Shown here one piece after another: positions 32,036 through 42,400 of a DNA stretch of 64,000 bases (position 1 is its first letter; the number at the start of each line of letters is the position of its first letter). A model generated the notes under the pieces. It was not told the DNA's origin. It saw only the letters and a list, made by a program, of their open reading frames with translations, and did no database searches. Location: NCBI GenBank assembly GCA_963169105.1, contig OY720639.1, positions 120,611,117 to 120,675,116 of the forward strand, given 5' to 3'. The DNA comes from Ceriagrion tenellum (taxonomy: Eukaryota; Arthropoda; Insecta; Odonata; Coenagrionidae). Made by a program: the position numbers and the translations under genes.

Positions 32036-32892
32036 ATCTCAGGCATGAGGAAAGAGAAATGAAGTAATAAGTACCCTATTAGTCCGAATTTTCCTCCACA
32101 AGCACTTTCATTACAAAAAAAAACTCCAGTTGGTGTGTCTCATTCCCGAAAAAAGGAATTATACTCTCTCATAAATGCCTTTTGCCATTTCTCCAAATCG
32201 GGACTCATTATTTGGGCTCAAATGGATAAAATTTATCTGATATTTCTTGGTGAAAACATTTCATAGCAGCATAAAAGGGGAAATTGCTAATTTCCACAGT
32301 ACTTCACTCAGTTGACAGCAAACTTGACGATTTCCAGTACTTGCAGGAGCAATATCATGTATTAAGAGAATGAAGCAAGCCTAAATGAAAGACAAATGAA
32401 GAGGAGAAATAATGAAGAATCGAAGCCGTGCTCGATCAAATGAAAACAGTTGCGCGATACAGAACAATCATATTACTTCTTTCAATTACCGTTGCATATC
32501 GCAATTACTGCCTCAGGTTGGATAAAACTGGACTGTCTCAAATCGAGTAACTTAAGCCAGCCTTAAACCTATATTTATGAAGGTTGAAAGCAAATGGATT
32601 GGAGCTATCACTGATAGCCCGAAAAAAACTTCAGCAGTTCGTTTCGCAGGCATCTAAACGGTTGATAATCAACATTATCTTGGGATATTGACGAGTTCTC
32701 TTTTATGGCGAACATGAGCAGATAGCAGTCTCAAACACTTCAACTCCACGCGGATTTGATTCGATAGATTTGATTCCTCTTTCTCCATCTATGTGAGGAT
32801 TACTTTATTCACAATATGAGGAATGATTATCATATTATATTCAGGATACACAGAAACACGTTTCTTTCGTTTTTCAAGAAGCACGCACGTAT
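32036..32892. other. No recognised feature
   Basis: AT-rich sequence with no homology recognised and no frame worth reporting. Confidence 0.45.
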
Positions 32893-33201
32893 GCGATTCA
32901 GAACTGGTGTGCTTCAGAGCGAAACAGAGTGCATTATGACGACGCCTCATTACATCTCTGTGGCTGACAGAATAGATTAAAAGAAAAGAGATACATTGCC
33001 GAACAGATAGGTACAAAAAAATCGTTCTTTCCGCGAACAATAAGCGACCACAATAAAAAGCGAGCTTCACAAAATTCACTCCCATAACACATGTCACCAT
33101 TTCACCTCCCAAAACCTTAAATCTTTACACGGCTGGTGTCCTAACACCCCTTGCCACACGCCCCATGCGGTGGCTCGCAGGGTAGTATGTAGATGTAGAT
33201 A
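32893..33201 (+). mobile_element. LINE-A 3' end fragment
   Basis: It runs from the GATTCAGAACTGGTGTGCTT block through the KKSFFPRTI(S) terminal codons and stop to the full 3' UTR and a GTAGATGTAGAT tail. It has several substitutions and a small indel near 32970. The minus frame at 32789-33112 is antisense. Confidence 0.75.
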
Positions 33202-33974
33202 CAATCACGGATCTCTTCATCTTGCGTGCGTTTTCGACCTTGATGTATTTGGAAATGGATAGTCAAAACGGTATTGAGGTGTTCCAAGTTCCGTGGGTTA
33301 ATTGGAACTTTCCATTCGAGGTGTTGGAGTTAGCGCAGATCGGAACACAATTATGGGCACTTCTACGCACACGAGCAACAATAATTGGAACAATGTGCTA
33401 ATGCGAAACATATCGGTAATCTCCAGCGAGGAAGCATTCTGTAAGCAAACAATGGTCACGGCCGAATGTTTCGCGAAAAAAAAAAACTCGTTCCAACAAC
33501 GTAGGTAGTTCAAATGGAAAGCTTGGAACCACTGATTACTTAAAAAATTTCCATTATCCACTATCGACGTCTTCATTGAAAATCGACACAGAGACAACAA
33601 TCGCGGATACGATTATCTCCTTTCGGAGTTCTTTTGATCTTGAGTGCACTCCAGTCCACATCAACAATGCTCCCGATGCGTTTCAACGAAATCCGAAGTG
33701 CGCTGAATGGAACGCAGTGTACGACTAGCTTCATACCGTATTATTTGTTCTCAACATAACGAATCGTGATTGATAGCAGCAATAATTATTAAACCCGTTG
33801 AGTGTGAAGTTTTCACAAATTAGGGAGATGAACTATCCCCATTCTGAGTGAAGGGGTTTTCATTAGTCGTGTGTTTGGATTATATGCCTCTCGAATGAGT
33901 AGAATCTCGAAGTATCACTAAAAACGTTGCAGCTGTGCTCAAAGAAGATAGGAATACAAACCAGTCAACATAAT
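33202..33974. other. No recognised feature
   Basis: Frames at 33298-33600 (minus) and 33302-33508 (plus) overlap and show no domain. Confidence 0.4.
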
Positions 33975-34440
33975 ATGAAAGCATTCGTGTGGAGCGTGGT
34001 ACACTATGGATCGGAAGCATGGACCATTGGAAAAACTGACAGGAAATACTAGAAACTTTCAAAATCTGGTGCTGTAGGAGGGTGCTGAAGGTAAAATGGA
34101 CGGATAAAATAAGGAAATATGAAGTGTACGGAAGGGTAGAAGAGGAGAGGACCTTATGGAACACCATTTAGAAAAGAAGAACCAAATGGATTGGACACAC
34201 CCTGAGACACAATGGGTTTGTGCAGAACATAATTGAAGGTAAAATACAGGGAAATGTCCCCAGAGGAAGACCAAGGAATAAGTTCATGGACCAAATAAAG
34301 AGGAAAGTACAGAGGAAGAGATACCAGGAGGTAAGTGAATTTGCATTAGATAGGAAAGGGTGGAGGGCTGCAGTAAATCTTAGGATTGAACAACCAACAA
34401 CGAAAAACGCAGTTTTGCTGCGGAGGGGTAGCTAGAACAT
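33975..34440 (+). mobile_element. LINE-D, C-terminal polyprotein fragment
   Basis: Plus-strand translation in switching phases gives MKAFVWSVVHYGSEAWTIGK, KIWCCRRVLKVKWTDKIR, KWIGHTLRHNGFVQNIIEGK, PRGRPRNKFMDQIKRKVQ and DRKGWRAAVN. This is the region C-terminal to the LINE reverse transcriptase. The retained part has a stop and a frameshift near 34165. Confidence 0.7.
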
Positions 34441-36460
34441 AAATATCAATATTGTATGACCCGTTGGAACAAGGCATTGTCACGTACCGTTTCCGACCAA
34501 GCACTCCTAAGTCGGTATATAAGAATAAGAGGCCACAGAATGCCGTCATTCATAAGTATTTATTACTACATTGCGTTAAATCATCATATTCCATCCAATT
34601 TTGCGTCAGATCGACGAGAAAGTGATGGGAACCAATTTAACGCGGTTTTTTTATGAATAAGTACTCGCAAAGCCTTGCTCTCGTGTATTTCATCTTTTCT
34701 CATATTTTCACTGCGGTTTAAGTTAGTCTCATTATTCGACCAGAAATAAATGTCAACATTTCCCAAACCTCACCATAAATAATTCAAAGCGAGCGAATTT
34801 CCCGCGACTTTTAAAATGAAAGGGCCGGTGATATTGGCGGTAATCGTACGACCAGCTACATCTCCGAGGCAATGTGTTAAGGGATAACGATCGACCTCTC
34901 GCGAATTGATGAGCATTGCTGCCATATTTGCATTGCATCTGGCGACGGAAGACGATCTTCAGAGGCGATAAGCCGAGGGATTTTGCAACAAAGCAGCCTT
35001 AGCATGCACGAAAAGAACGGGTCGACTGAATTACGGAATTGAGGCCACGGATGACGATAGCGATACACTGCGCAAGAAAGATCCACGAAAGGCTCCAAAG
35101 AAAGAGGTAAGCCATGGCAAAGATGGCAAGAAATGAGAATCGATTAGAATTATCAGAGAGCAAGTCAACGATATTCAGAGCGTGGAAAAAGGGCAACGCG
35201 CGGCTTGAATATGCGTATCTGCTCTCGAGAGAAGTGTGGCGAAGTTTAACAGCGAGAATGTGAGAGAACGCGTAATTAGGGGAGCGATGGCGACTGCACT
35301 CGGCTCACGGCCAGAACGCATAAGACTGCTTTACACGAGGAACTTTATTGCGCAATCTGATGCATGCTTGCATAATCTTCGGAAATTTCGTCGTTCAAAA
35401 CGGTGAGTTGCAAGAATGAATGCGCAGATGCATGAACGACATAAGGGAAAATTTCTTCCGCTCTAAATCCGAGGCTGCGTTCTTGTAATTTCGGCGAAAA
35501 AAATCGTCCAATTAATGCGGCTATGGCTAGACTATGTGATTCTAGACTGATTTACATATTCAGTTCCAAAAATCTTACTTTCGCTGATGAAATGGGCTAC
35601 CAAGTGAAAACCGAAATAAAAGTTCGAATTATGCAGATTATTACACGATTGTGTTTTTAATGACCACGTTCGTCTAGACATAGCAGCCGACTGCAGTGCC
35701 ATTTATATGGAATTACCTTATTGTGACTTCAAGCTCGGCAGTAATTCGCTATTGACTTAAAAAAAATGAGTGGTGAGATGCCATTGTTTTATTATTATTC
35801 ATTTTTCCACGTCTTTCTACATCTTATAAACGGTTTTGATTACAAGCATGAATATCCTTTTTCGTCCAAATTGAAAATTTCCTGCTGTAATCTGAGCAAT
35901 CTTCACTAGAGCCCCACTACGTTTAGCAACCGATTAGACCGGACAGGCATGGTATGGTAAACGCAACGGGCTAGTGGGCTCGATCTGAGAAGCGGGCCGA
36001 TTCGATCGCTCAGCCAGTCTGAGATTTCAGATCGATTGGAACCAGCGGGTCTGTGGCGCTCCTCGTCATTCTTTTGGTTGTCATTGGGAAACAAAATATA
36101 ACTGTTATAATTCAAGGCGTGTTGCAACCATTTATGACAAGAATGCAGTATTGGCGAGCTGTGACATTGATGATATCATAGTATACCTACAGCAATTTTA
36201 CCTCCAATAGGGAATTAATTATCCCTCGGAATGCGACTGAAAACTTTCCAACTCTGCACTTGTTTACACACCGGGTAGATCGTGCTTCAACTTACAGATT
36301 CGATCGACCGATATCGATATTTTCAGTCCATCTTGGTGTACCAGGCTATCTGAGTCGGCTTGCTAGGAATTTTCAAATAGGTCTGAGTTCAGATCGATCT
36401 GAGATCGACTGGTAAAGATAGTGCATGTTGATATCTCCACATTCAAGGAGGAATTTCATT
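34441..36460. other. No gene recognised; moderately CpG-rich patches
   Basis: CpG-richer stretches lie at about 34880-35320 and 35900-36060. The latter and 36290-36420 are dense in GATC/GATCGA words, suggesting a decayed repeat, but no terminus or partner is seen. Short frames here are not recognised. Confidence 0.35.
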
Positions 36461-37036
36461 TACATCTACTTACAACCCTGCGAGCCGCCGCAGGGGCGTG
36501 TGGCAGAGGGTGTTAGGACACCAGTCGTGTAAAGATGTAAGGGATAAGTTTTTGGGAGGTGAAATGGTGACATGTAATATGGGAGTGTATTTAGTGGAGC
36601 TCAGTTATAATTGTGGTCGCTTTTGTGTGCGGAAAGAACGAGTTTTTGTATCAACCTGTTCGGCAATTTATCTATCTTATTTTATCGCTTCGGTCAACAC
36701 TAAAAATGTAGTGAGACGGCATGATAATATTCATTGTGCGGCTCTCACCAGTTCTGAATTTCTCAAGCAAACTAAGCCTACCATGTAGCCTCCGAGTCTC
36801 TAGGCGCTCCCACCTAAATCCCTCTAACAGTTGTGAAATACTATATGTACGCTCGTAGCAGTTTTTAACGAAGCGTGCTGCTTATCTTTGTATTTAATAA
36901 ATGTTTTAGGTTAAATCCTTATGACCAGGGTCCCAAATGCTCGCGGCGTATTCTATGTGCAGCCTAACCAGAGCAAAGTAGCATTCCTCTATGGCTTTTA
37001 CATCCGATGGGCCTTCCAATTATACGCTTAACAATA
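36461..37036 (-). mobile_element. LINE-A 3' portion
   Basis: In minus orientation it starts with a TACATCTACT tail relic and the CTGCGAGCCGCC hairpin, then the complete 3' UTR, the terminal codons and about 200 nt of the reverse-transcriptase C-terminus. Near 36850-37010 the peptide matches CYFALVRL-type and KGCREHLGP-type phases. It is decayed by substitutions and indels and 5'-truncated. Confidence 0.75.
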
Positions 37037-37502
37037 CAAAATTAAAGAATAACCACCCAGGACATTCTATTTAATTTTCATCTCAGTTCATAAAACGCAA
37101 TTAAAATTAGCTACAATCAAGTTATCAGAAAATCTGGAATGAGTGACCCTTGAGGAGAGAGAGCCACCTTAAATGCATCGCGTTAAACAGTTTTCAGAGT
37201 AGAAGGGGGGGCAGGGGAGGATTGTAAAGATTGAGAAAAAGAAACGACACAAGGTCGGAGAGCGAGACGCATCGCAAACTGGAAATGGCGAGGTTGTCCA
37301 CGGCGGAAGGATGCGAAGGAAGTGAGTGAGAGGGAATCGCCTTGTCATTGGATTTGTTCAAAGGAAGAGTGACTCATGAGACGTTATTGCCTCCATTTGA
37401 GTATTCTACCAGCTGACTGGTAGACTTGTGGACAGTACTTATCCTAACGTCCTAATTTCGAGCATTTCCTTCCGTTCTCACTCATATGGATCTTCGGATC
37501 AA
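37037..37502. other. No recognised feature
   Basis: Includes a GA/CpG-enriched patch (about 37200-37330). Sequence just before 37503 does not continue the LINE-C frame recognisably. Confidence 0.4.
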
Positions 37503-38264
37503 GTAAAAAAAAAGGATCTAAATAATTTGGAGAATTGGGCGGATGAAAACGGCATGGCCATAAATGCAAATAAAACAAAACTCATAAGATTCAGGAAAGG
37601 AAAAATAACTATATCAAATAATTCTTTCATTATGGGCGAATTATTGCTGGAAGCCAGTGTCTGTAATTATCTTGGAGTGACTTCAAATAGGGATTTTCAA
37701 TGGGGGCCACATATTGAAAAAATTACGACAAAATCTTTTAGAGTGTTATACTTTGTAATGAGGACCCTTGAAAAAAGTTGTAAGAAAACCAAGGAGTTCG
37801 CCTATAAGACATTTGTTAGGCCCATTTTAGAGTATGGGGCGTCAGTCTGGGACCCTTATTTGGGAGGGGAGATAAAGCAATTAGAAAAAGTTCAGCGTCC
37901 AGCCGCAAGATTTGTGATGCGAAATTTTAATAGGAAGGCTAGTGTAACGGAGATGATGAGGGTATTGGGCTGGACATCACTAGAATCGAGGAGGGGGAAA
38001 GCACGTCTCAAGTGCATGCATAAGGCATACATTGGCGATCCTGCGTGGAGGGACATATCCGAAAGATTAAAAAAACCTAGTTATCTGGCGAGAAGAGATC
38101 ACAAATATAAGATAGAGCCTCCAAGGCAGCTCTCAAACACATTGAAATATTCCTTCCTGCACCGGGGAATAAGGGATTGGAATGAGTTACCCAAAGAAGT
38201 ATTAGAGCCCTTCCCAAATAAGACACTGACGTTAATGACGAGATTGAGGGGAGTTGTACTGTGA
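37503..38264 (+). CDS. LINE-C reverse transcriptase C-terminal region, copy 2
   Basis: The LINE-C homology begins at about codon 26 of a longer open frame (37428-38264); the first part is flanking sequence. Blocks are KDLNNLENWADENGMAINAN, KLIRFRKGK, NYLGVTSNRDFQWGPHIEKI, YKTFVRPILEYGASVWDPYL, QLEKVQRPAARFVMRNFNRK, LGWTSLESRRGKARLKCM and YSFLHRGIRDWNELPKEVLE, ending RLRGVVL then stop. It is highly similar to the 28086-28844 frame, with scattered substitutions. The palm domain with the YADD site is missing. No stop or frameshift occurs in the retained part. Confidence 0.8.
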   Translation, partial: VKKKDLNNLENWADENGMAINANKTKLIRFRKGKITISNNSFIMGELLLEASVCNYLGVTSNRDFQWGPHIEKITTKSFRVLYFVMRTLEKSCKKTKEFAYKTFVRPILEYGASVWDPYLGGEIKQLEKVQRPAARFVMRNFNRKASVTEMMRVLGWTSLESRRGKARLKCMHKAYIGDPAWRDISERLKKPSYLARRDHKYKIEPPRQLSNTLKYSFLHRGIRDWNELPKEVLEPFPNKTLTLMTRLRGVVL

Positions 38265-38436
38265 GGGTTTTTCCCCCATATTTTTCTAAGGTAATAACTT
38301 TGCTTTTTTTTGTATTTTTGGTAATGTCATTGTTTTAATTTTTACATGTATGTATATTGGTATTTTCTCAGTATCTGTGTTACCACCGGACCATATGGTC
38401 TACTTGTAGCAAATTCTTAATAATAATAATAATAAA
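37503..38436 (+). mobile_element. LINE-C copy 2 (5'-truncated)
   Basis: The reverse-transcriptase C-terminus is followed by a 3' UTR with GACCATATGGTC and CTTGTAGCAAATTCTTAATA and a (TAA)n tail at about 38418-38436. The tail abuts the 5' break of a LINE-A copy directly. Both LINE-C copies in the window are truncated within about five codons of each other. Confidence 0.75.
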
Positions 38437-38962
38437 ATATCTTGGAATCACCTTAACTTCTGATATATCGTGAGGAGCACACACACAAAACGTATGCGGC
38501 ACACCATCAAAGAAACTAGTTTTTGTCAAGCATATTATAGGAAGTTCCTCGAATGAAAAAGTAAAATAGAGATGCTACTTCGCTCTGCTTAGGCCACATC
38601 TCGAGTACGCCGTCGGCATTTGGGACCCTGGACATAAAGATTTAGCCAAAGAAATTAATTAAATAAAAAAAAGCCGCGCACTTCGTTAAAAACTGCTACG
38701 AGCGAAAATCGTGTTTCACTACTTTTAGAGGGATTAAGGTGGGAGCCCCAAGAGACTCGGAGGCTATACGCTTGATTGCTTGAAAAATTCAGAACTAATG
38801 TATTTCAGAGCGACACAGAGAATGCTATCATGACGCCTCATTATATCTCTAGGTCTGACAGAATAAAATAAATAAGAGAGCTACATCGCAGAACGGACAG
38901 GTACACAACTCGTTCTTTCCGCGCACAATAGGCGACCAAAATAAAAACTGAGCTCCACTAAA

Positions 38963-40252
38963 TACGAGGGTGGTATGATAATTAATGAGCCTTGAAGCGA
39001 TCCGGTAACAATGCATCATAATCTTGTTGTTGTTTTCATTGGCCATCTTTGAAATGGATACGATCACAATTTCAACCAATTCCGTCTAGTAATTTCTTTG
39101 TGGCAGCTGTTTGAAGTGGACAAGTTTTTTTTGTAAAATGGAAAAATTACAATATCGGTCGGTTATTCGCTTTCTGTTTTAGAAAGGGAAGACAAGTGAG
39201 GAAATTAAAAATAAGTTGGATACCGTGTATCTTGATGCCTCACCTTCAATTGCCAGCATTAAGTGATGGTATAATGAGTTCAGAAATGGCCGAACATCCA
39301 TGTTTGATGAGGCCCGTCCAGGACGCCCAAATGAGGTCACCACGGAGGAAACCATCAACAAAGTCCATGGCACGTTGCTGTACAACCCCAGATTGAAGTT
39401 GAGTAAGATAGCTGGGACATGGGGCTGGTCATTAAATTGTATGCAAAATATCATGCCCGAACATTTGGGCATAAGAAAGCTGCCGGCCCGATGGGTACCG
39501 CGTTTGCTTACTGTGGACAACAAGCGGAATCGTGTAACCACTTCCAAGGAGTGTTTGGCCCTGTTGAAGCGCAATCCAAGGGACTTATTCATGCGTTACG
39601 TAACCGTGAACGAAACATTGACCCATCACTACACACTAGAAACCAAATAACAGTTGAAGCAGTGGACTTCTCCCGGCGAGAGTGCTCCGAAGAAGGCAAA
39701 TGGTCCAATCGGCCTGAAAGGCCATGGCGACCGTTTTTTGGTATGTTTAAGGTGTTATCCATGTCAGCTATTTGGCGAAGGAAAGAACAATCACGGGATG
39801 GTATAACAGTGATTTATTGATCCGATTCGACGGAGAATTGAAGAAAAAACGGCCCTGTTTGGCCCGCAAAAAAGTCCTGTTTCACCACGACAACGCTCCG
39901 GCCCATTCATCCTGAATCGCCACGGCCAAATTGGTTGAATTGGGCCACGAGATACTGCCGCATGCTCCGTATTCTCCAGATCTGGCCCCATATGACTTCT
40001 TTCTCTTTCCAAACATGAAGATGTAGCTCGGGAGCAAGCGCTTCACGTCGGATGAGGAGACCATAGCGGCCACGGATTAGTATTTTGCTGAGTTCCCGAA
40101 ATCATATTTTTCTGAGGGATTTAAAAAGTTGGAAACCCATTGGGAAAAGTGTATCGCCCTATAAGGGAACTATATTGAAAAATAAAACAATAAAAATAAT
40201 AAAAAACAATGCTTTCATTGGTAGGCTCATTAATTATCATACCACCCTCGTA
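38963..40252 (+). mobile_element. Mariner DNA transposon, full length
   Basis: TA (38963-38964 and 40251-40252) flanks a 1,286-bp element, 38965-40250. Its termini are 28-bp inverted repeats, identical in both ends, beginning CGAGGGTGGTATGATAATTA. Length, TA target and internal transposase match Tc1/mariner, mariner subgroup. The target is the 3' UTR of a LINE-A copy. The termini look intact while the transposase is disrupted, so it could move only if transposase were supplied by another copy. Confidence 0.92.
39138..40185 (+). pseudogene. Mariner transposase pseudogene (D,D34D type)
   Basis: The ATG at 39138 starts a frame of about 348 codons that ends at TAA 40183-40185. Recognisable parts are the helix-turn-helix region (KGKTSEEIKNKLDTVY; FDEARPGRPNEVTTEETINK), the linker WVPRLLTVDNKRNRVTTSKE, and the catalytic core. 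The first catalytic Asp is changed: VNETLTHHYT stands where mariners have VDETW. The second (FHHDNAPAHSS) and third (YSPDLAPYDFF) acidic residues remain, with 34 residues between them. Stops occur at codon 15 (39180-39182), after TLETK, after PAHSS and later, and there are frameshifts near 39710-39820. Clearly non-functional. Confidence 0.9.
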
Positions 40253-40380
40253 CACTCCCATAATACACGTCACCATTTCACCTCCCAAAACCTTATTCCT
40301 TAAATCTTTACACGGCTGGTGTCCTAACACCCTCTGTCACACGCCCATACGGTCACTCGCAGGGTAGCATGTAGATGTAT

Positions 40381-41505
40381 GGATGACCCGTCATTAGTCC
40401 ATCATCATTAAGTCCTGATATCGTCTTCCTTTCCTTTTGTCCAGAATTGGTTATTTTCCACAGAATGCAATATTTGATATTCTGATGTTTTACTCTAAGT
40501 TATTCTACCGGTTAACAGTTTTCTCAAAAATTTTTTATTAACTTTTCTTTTAAAAGCTGAGGAAAGTTGACGGTTAAGAATGTTCCAGAGCACAGCCCGA
40601 TAACAACCGAATGACCTGTGACGTCACTTTCGCTGTTTCCATGCAGACCCAAACGTTTTCTCACGCTTATGGTGGAATCATGCGTGGTAAAATTCCTTTA
40701 GGATATTTTCCTGTTATTTTATGTGCCTTTGCCATGACATCTAACTGTTATATATGGTGTTTTGTGCCATAATTCACAATTACATCGATAAACACGCCGA
40801 ACAAGAAATTTATTCCGTGCTCTTATAGTTAACATTTTGAAAAATACCCAATTCCTATCCTATACCCCAGTATTCTCCCCTATTTTTCACACTTCATCAT
40901 TCCCTCTCTTTTTTAAAAATCTTTATCTTCTCTGCTGCTCTGCCTCCCTCCTTTAAACCTCCATCACTATCTTCCTCTCTTCCCCAAACTAGGAGAAATG
41001 ATGTTCTCCTTCTGCTTAAAACAATGAATAAAACTACGGAATATCTTCAAATGTAAAGAAAAAATTTTAATCGCAAATTGCAGCCATGTACTTAGTCACT
41101 TTTAGGAGCTTTATCGCTACTAAAAAAATATAATGATTCAGAGTGGATTCCACTGAAACCGCAAGTAGTATAAACATTTTTTTTTAATCTTTCCTTGGTT
41201 ACTTCATTGGATATATAGGCATGGAAGCTTGTGGTATGGCAGTGGCTTCACTTTAAGCAGGCTTCCTTATGGAATAGCCTCACTTTTAAGGATATTTAAT
41301 ACGGTTAAGGAGGGGCTGAAAGATGCAGTTAAATGGAATAGTGACGCGCCATTTGAATATTCTCCTCTTTGTTCTCTAGATAATACATCTATGCTTTTTT
41401 CTGTTAAATTAAATCCAACACCTCTACAGAATTCAATCATTATGATGGTCTCTCGGTCATCTAAACCTTAAAATACCAACATCTGAAGGTTAAGACAGAA
41501 TTACA
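40381..41505. other. No recognised feature
   Basis: AT-rich sequence with a pyrimidine-rich patch near 40855-40990. The 80-codon frame at 41229-41471 is not recognised. Confidence 0.4.
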
Positions 41506-41672
41506 GCTACACAGTACCGTGAAAACCACCTCCATGGAGTGTGGCACACAGCATCCACAAAGGTGTCGGGATTACACTGAAAATTCTAGGCCACAGGCGG
41601 TATTTGAACCCGGGTACTACGGATTGGGAAGCCACTGTACTCTAACCACCACAGTTAACCGGATCACCACAT
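41506..41672 (-). repeat. tRNA-derived SINE, second type (SINE2)
   Basis: On the minus strand GTGGTTAGAGTAC (41649-41637) is a good box A and GGTTCAAATACC (41610-41599) a good box B, spaced as in tRNA. A tRNA-unrelated body of about 90 nt follows with CACTCCATGGAGGTGGTTTT. It differs from SINE1 outside the promoter. No target duplication was found, so the ends are approximate. Confidence 0.55.
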
Positions 41673-41739
41673 GAATAGTTTCCCTAAAGCAGTCATGCCA
41701 TGGATAAACTTCGGCGGTCGATCACCCGAAATTACCACA

Positions 41740-42400
41740 TGACGAAAATTACTAGCGACGCTCCTCTTCGGCTGGAAGAGCGGGAAAGCCAAATCTCAGC
41801 TGGCACGCCGCGTGCGGAATTAACTTTACCGCGTTTCGTTTCCGCGCATTTACCGAGGTAAGGTACGTGACCAACTGTTGGTTCTTGTCGCTTCGCCGGC
41901 GAAAATTACGGACAGCGTACGGACGTTTACCCTCGTGAAATACAAATAACAAACGCAATATCCCTCGGCGTTCGCCTGGAAACGCAACAATGGATCCAGC
42001 CCCGCGGTAAATAGCGATTTAGCGTTATAACTCGCAAAACTCCCACTCCGCGGCGCGGAATTTACAATCGTCGTCGTCGGAGGCCAGCTGTCGTCCCCCA
42101 ATATGGCGGCCCATGGAGAGAGAGAGGTAGAAAGAGAGAGAGATAGGGAGAGAGGCAGGAGATGGTATTCCCAACCACTTAACGCCTTAGCAACGAGAAT
42201 CTCGGTAGAAACACCTGAATGTAAACACGACTAAGGCGAGAAATGGCCGCGACGAAACGTAAAAAAGGGGGTAATAAATGGCTGCCCTTCGGGCGACTGG
42301 TATTTTTCTCACTCCAAAGAGGAGAAACGTTGAGATAGGAAGAAAAATAGTGGCGGGAGAGGGAGAGTGAGCAAGTTTTAGATCTTGGGGCTCTCTCGTG
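41740..42400. other. CpG island with GA-rich tract
   Basis: CG dinucleotides are very dense at 41755-42110 (GCGCGG, CGTCGTCGTCGG), followed by (GAGA)n at 42116-42160. Frames on the minus strand across it are not recognised. GAGGTAAGG at 41855 resembles a splice donor, but no coding frame supports an exon. Possibly a promoter or 5' UTR of a gene outside the recognisable sequence. Confidence 0.35.

Larger units (their letters stand above)
38437..40380 (+). mobile_element. LINE-A copy interrupted by mariner
   Basis: LINE-A sequence occupies 38437-38964 and resumes at 40251-40380. The first part encodes KYLGITLTSDIS, then CYFALLRPHLEYAVGIWDPG and a decayed path to the C-terminus. The break falls in the 3' UTR word CTAAATACACTCCC. 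The end carries the CCCTCTGTCACACGCC hairpin and a GTAGATGTA tail. Many stops and frameshifts are present. Confidence 0.75.
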
